Part shown: in pieces, positions 42,905-45,558 of the stretch
Position numbering within the stretch: the first letter of the stretch is position 1
How the letters are laid out: the number at the start of each line of letters is the position of its first letter
Translations under genes and position numbers: made by a program
The notes under the pieces: model-generated
The model's database searches: none
Told to the model about the DNA's origin: nothing
The model's input: only the letters and a program-made list of their open reading frames with translations
Assembly: GCA_902779135.1 (NCBI GenBank)
Contig: CACZAR010000005.1
Span: 1-45,558 of the forward strand
From: an uncultured Coriobacteriaceae bacterium
GTDB taxonomy: Bacteria; Actinomycetota; Coriobacteriia; Coriobacteriales; Eggerthellaceae
Direction: 5' to 3'
DNA length: 45,558 nucleotides

Positions 42905-43642
42905 TTAGCGCACAAACACGAAGGACGTGTCGGTCGAACGCGCTTCGTCGAAGGTGTAATCGCTCCAAGCGAACTGCTCGATCTGCTCGAGTTCGCTCGC
43001 TTGCACGCTGGCCAAGTAACGTACCATCTCACCGCGTGCCATCTTCGCGTAGACGCCCTTCTGCACGACTTTGCCACCAGTGAGCTCGCCGAACACGCAG
43101 GTGATGTACGTATCGCCAGGTTGCAGGTACTTTTCGATCGCCTTCGAGTACTCCTTGGAGGCGAGGTTGACGATGATGTGGCTATCGTCGACGACCTCGC
43201 GGTACAGCGAGTCGCCCCAGAAATCGTAGAGGTTCGAAAACCCGTCGACGGTGGCCTTGGCTTGCATCTCGAGGCGGTAAGGCACCACTCCGTCGAACGG
43301 CTTGAGCACGCCATAGAAGCCTGAGAGTATGCGCAGGTGATCTTGCACCCAAGTCAGATGCCCGTCTTCGAAAACAGCAGGAGCCATGTAGGTGTACTGG
43401 ATGCCGTCGTAAGCTAACAGCGCGGGCGTCAGGTTGCGGCACAGATCCATGTGCTCGAGGCGTTCTGCATTTTGCTCGGCGATGGCGTCGCTACAAGCCC
43501 AAAGCTTCTTTTGCTCAGCGTATGTGAGCGACCGCATCCAGTCCCGCAGTCGCTCGGCGCGCTCGATGAACACAGGGAGATCCTGGTGGGCGAGCGTCGC
43601 CTCGTCGACCATCTTCTTTGCGGGCGAGATGATGATTCTCAC
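42905..43642 (-). CDS. yaaA: YaaA family peroxide stress protein
   Basis: A 245-residue cytosolic protein of the DUF328/YaaA family, which in Escherichia coli lowers free iron during hydrogen peroxide stress. The family start RIIISPAKKM is clear, followed by LLAYDGIQYTYMAP, FYGVLKPFDGVVPYRLEM, LYDFWGD and NLASKEYSKAI. The start is GTG 43642, inside the stop region of bcp (GTGA overlap), so translation is coupled. The open frame upstream belongs to the other frame of bcp. Its pairing with a peroxiredoxin fits a peroxide-defence operon. Confidence 0.93.
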   Translation of the reverse strand: MRIIISPAKKMVDEATLAHQDLPVFIERAERLRDWMRSLTYAEQKKLWACSDAIAEQNAERLEHMDLCRNLTPALLAYDGIQYTYMAPAVFEDGHLTWVQDHLRILSGFYGVLKPFDGVVPYRLEMQAKATVDGFSNLYDFWGDSLYREVVDDSHIIVNLASKEYSKAIEKYLQPGDTYITCVFGELTGGKVVQKGVYAKMARGEMVRYLASVQASELEQIEQFAWSDYTFDEARSTDTSFVFVR

Positions 43643-44094
43643 GAGAGATCCTCGAGCATCTGCGCGGGGTTGTCTGCGGCCTTCACCTTGCCATGCGCTT
43701 TGACGATGACGCCTTCTTCGTCGATAAGGTAGGTCGTGCGTATGACACCCATTGAGACCTTGCCGGCAGTTTTCTTCTCTTTCCATACGTCGTAGGCCGT
43801 AAGCACTTCCTTTTCGGTGTCGGAGAGGAGCGTGAAAGGCAAGCCGTACTTCTCCTCGAACTTCTTGTGCGATGCCACCGTGTCCTTGCTCACGCCGATG
43901 ATCTCGGCGCCCGCTTCCCGGAACTGCGGGTACAGCTCGCCGAACGCGCACGCCTGCTTCGTGCACCCCGACGTCATGTCACGCGGGTAGAAATACAGGA
44001 CGACCTTGCTGCCGCGGTAGTCCGAGAGCGAGCGCATTTCGCCGTTCTGGTCGGGGAGGGTGAAATCGGGTGCTTGCGTTCCAACTTCGAGCAT
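43639..44094 (-). CDS. bcp: Thioredoxin-dependent peroxiredoxin (Bcp/PrxQ)
   Basis: A 151-residue cytosolic thiol peroxidase reducing hydroperoxides with thioredoxin. The peroxidatic cysteine is C44 in DMTSGCTKQACAF and the resolving cysteine C49, the atypical 2-Cys PrxQ arrangement. APDFTLPDQNGE, VVLYFYPRD and GVSKD are the usual family blocks. The start at 44094 has AAAGGA upstream and matches the family length; ten more in-frame residues upstream are unlikely to be used. It is first in an operon with yaaA. hslO, another oxidative-stress gene, is divergent from it. Confidence 0.95.
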   Translation of the reverse strand: MLEVGTQAPDFTLPDQNGEMRSLSDYRGSKVVLYFYPRDMTSGCTKQACAFGELYPQFREAGAEIIGVSKDTVASHKKFEEKYGLPFTLLSDTEKEVLTAYDVWKEKKTAGKVSMGVIRTTYLIDEEGVIVKAHGKVKAADNPAQMLEDLS

Positions 44095-44150
44095 GGTGGT
44101 CCTTTCTCGCGTTCGCGGTTGCATTATAGCCTGTGGGCATGTTGCAAATG

Positions 44151-44230
44151 AATAAAGGTACCAGGTACGTTTATTCAGGTGCGTTATTCATCATGTGGCA
44201 TGCCGCATAAAAGTACCAGGTACGCTTATT
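44151..44230. repeat. Second palindrome family, two copies
   Basis: AATAAAGGTACC with AGGTACGTTTATT at 44151-44175, and a relative at 44206-44230 (CATAAAAGTACC, AGGTACGCTTATT). Each is followed by CA(A)GGTGCG. They share an internal TACCAGGTA core with the main palindrome family but have AT-rich arms. They lie between the bcp and hslO starts. Confidence 0.75.
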
Positions 44231-44253
44231 CAAGGTGCGCTGTTTCACAGGTA

Positions 44254-44259
44254 TATAAT
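44254..44259 (+). promoter_or_regulatory. hslO -10 element, probably giving a leaderless mRNA
   Basis: A perfect TATAAT ends 7 bases before ATG 44267, so transcription should start at or next to the A of the start codon. No Shine-Dalgarno sequence is visible, and no clear -35. Confidence 0.55.
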
Positions 44260-44266
44260 CGCCTGC

Positions 44267-45178
44267 ATGGCTACTAACATCATAGATTTCGAAAGCGCCC
44301 GCGTTCGCGCGGGCGATCATATGGTTCGCGGATCGGCGGCCTACGGCATGGTGCGCGCGTTTGCTGTGAGCGCGCGCGGGGTCGTTCAGGCTGCGCGTGA
44401 TGCGCATGATACGTCGCCGGTCGTCACGGCAGCGCTCGGACGTCTCATGATGGGCGCGCTCATGACGGGCGCGATGTTCAAGCAGCCCGACGAGCTGCTC
44501 ACATACATCGTGAAAGGTGACGGCCCCATCCGCGCGATGACGGTCACAGCCAACTGCGAGGGGCAGGTGAAAGGTTTCCCAGCCAACCCGTACGTGTGGG
44601 TACCGGCGCGTCCCGATGGCAAGCTCGACGTTGGCCGCGCGGTAGGGAAGGGCACGCTTGCTGCCGTCCGCGACCTTCCTGGCTTCGAACCGTACTCGAG
44701 CAGGGTCGAGCTCGTGTCGGGCGAGATCGCCGAGGACCTCACGCATTACTTCGCCGTGAGCGATCAGATTCCGACTTCGGTCGGCCTGGGTGTGCTCGTC
44801 GGGCGCACTTGGGATGTCGAGTGCGCGGGTGGTTTCATCGTGCAGCTCATGCCCGATTGCATTGACGAGGTGGCTGAGCAGATTGAGCGAAATCTTGCAT
44901 CGGTCACGTCGGTTACGGATCTGCTGCGCGAGGGCGCCACGCCAACCGACGTTCTTTGCCGCATACTCGAGGGACTTGACTACCAGGAACTCGAGGCGCA
45001 GCCGGTCGAGTTCTACTGCGGTTGCAACGAGCAGCGCGCAGCCCGTGCCACGATGGCGCTCGGCGAAGATGAGTTGCGCGACATGATCGCCAAAAACGAA
45101 ACGGCTGAGGTGTGCTGCCATTTTTGCGGTAGGCGCCATTATCTTTCGCCCGAACGCTTGCGCGAGCTTTTGGGGTAA
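44267..45178 (+). CDS. hslO: Hsp33 redox-regulated chaperone
   Basis: A 303-residue cytosolic holdase that is activated when its zinc cysteines are oxidised. The N-terminal domain (VRGSAAYGMVRAFAVSARGVVQAAR, GRLMMGALMTGAM, GDGPIRAMTV) is typical. The C-terminal zinc site has C251-G-C253 and C284-H-F-C287, with an extra cysteine C283 beside it. ATG 44267 starts MATNIIDFESARVRAG; the frame runs 24 codons further up through the AT-rich palindromes, which is not family sequence. A TATAAT seven bases upstream suggests a leaderless transcript. It is divergent from bcp-yaaA, which deal with the same stress. Confidence 0.95.
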   Translation: MATNIIDFESARVRAGDHMVRGSAAYGMVRAFAVSARGVVQAARDAHDTSPVVTAALGRLMMGALMTGAMFKQPDELLTYIVKGDGPIRAMTVTANCEGQVKGFPANPYVWVPARPDGKLDVGRAVGKGTLAAVRDLPGFEPYSSRVELVSGEIAEDLTHYFAVSDQIPTSVGLGVLVGRTWDVECAGGFIVQLMPDCIDEVAEQIERNLASVTSVTDLLREGATPTDVLCRILEGLDYQELEAQPVEFYCGCNEQRAARATMALGEDELRDMIAKNETAEVCCHFCGRRHYLSPERLRELLG

Positions 45179-45229
45179 GCTAGCGTCTTCCGCCTTTGCT
45201 CATCCCTGAGCGATAACACGCTTGACGGT

Positions 45230-45558
45230 CTATAGTGTCTTGCCTAGATTTCTCGCTTGCTCAGGGAATCCCGACCGTTTGGTCATACTGGGTGTGCCGC
45301 AGCCGCCGCCGAGCACGCGTCCGCAATCGCGCAGGTTCAGGTAGCGCACGAGCGTGTCGTAGTGCGCCTCGAGCGCGTCGAAGGTCCAGCTGTCGTCGTT
45401 CCATGCGACGGCAAGTAGCGCCGACTTCAACCGTTTGCCCGAGATGCGGGGGTTCGCCGAGCAAAAACGATCGATTACTACCTTGAGCTGCGCTGTCATG
45501 CCGTAGTAGTACAGAGGCGTTGCGAAAACGAGCATGTCGGACGCGAGGATTTGCTCGC
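45230..45558 (-). CDS. Flavodoxin-like NAD(P)H-dependent oxidoreductase, 5' end outside the window
   Basis: The visible 109 residues are the C-terminal part of a flavodoxin-fold FMN reductase/quinone reductase type protein. ILASDMLVFATPLYYYGMTAQLKVVIDRF is the strand-loop-helix around the flavin typical of the family, and CGRVLGGGCGTP follows. The gene starts beyond position 45558, so the phosphate-binding N-terminus is not seen. It converges with hslO across 51 bp. Likely soluble and FMN-dependent; the physiological acceptor is unknown. Confidence 0.85.
   Translation of the reverse strand, partial: EQILASDMLVFATPLYYYGMTAQLKVVIDRFCSANPRISGKRLKSALLAVAWNDDSWTFDALEAHYDTLVRYLNLRDCGRVLGGGCGTPSMTKRSGFPEQARNLGKTL

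Noticed and set aside
45222-45240. TTGACG followed by TATAGT as a promoter after hslO.
   Set aside because: The hexamers are only three bases apart and lie in a convergent gap.

Overview
The window reads as one chromosomal segment of a GC-rich, anaerobic Gram-positive actinobacterium. A Coriobacteriia/Eggerthellales member (Slackia- or Eggerthella-like) is my best guess. Reasons: GC-rich codon use, meso-DAP made through DapL, type III glutamine synthetase, a GlnR-type regulator, MurT/GatD, and a rubredoxin-containing flavoprotein. The genus is inference; no rRNA or marker gene is present.

Layout. 1-2046: gene tail, palindromic repeats and an ABC exporter. 2349-12300: asnB, glnR, gltB, gltD, dapF; then dapL to 13589. 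13734-15120: an unrecognised protein convergent with a Nif11-type leader peptide. 15515-27698: glnA (type III), purF, an acetyltransferase, a REP-associated transposase (RAYT), carA, carB, glmS, all on +. 27806-33758, on -: amtB-glnK, then asnB2 and a fused murT-gatD. 34104-45558: stress and housekeeping genes: HAD hydrolase, rubredoxin flavoprotein, a zinc/cadmium export operon, proA, acetyltransferase, beta-helix lipoprotein, radical SAM protein, bcp-yaaA, hslO, and a truncated flavodoxin-like reductase.

How the genes work together. Positions 2.3-33.8 kb form a nitrogen-assimilation superlocus: ammonium uptake (amtB-glnK), glutamine and glutamate synthesis (glnA, gltBD), and seven glutamine-dependent amidotransferases (two AsnB, GltB, PurF, CarA, GlmS, GatD). 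Six intergenic regions carry arrays of GAAAC/TTAAC/GNAAY pentamers at exactly 11-bp spacing. This is the layout of Streptomyces GlnR operators, and a GlnR-like gene sits inside the locus. asnB2 overlaps murT-gatD by four bases, suggesting a peptidoglycan-amidation operon, with dapF and dapL supplying the diaminopimelate.

Overlaid on this is a family of 29-bp near-perfect palindromes (half-site ACCAGACACTTACC), about sixteen full units. They lie mostly in intergenic gaps and on both sides of the RAYT gene. One inverted pair is inserted in frame in the central linker of carB, and one supplies the last codons and stop of purF. The REP/RAYT family with its in-frame carB insertion and the self-contained GlnR regulon are the most notable signals here.
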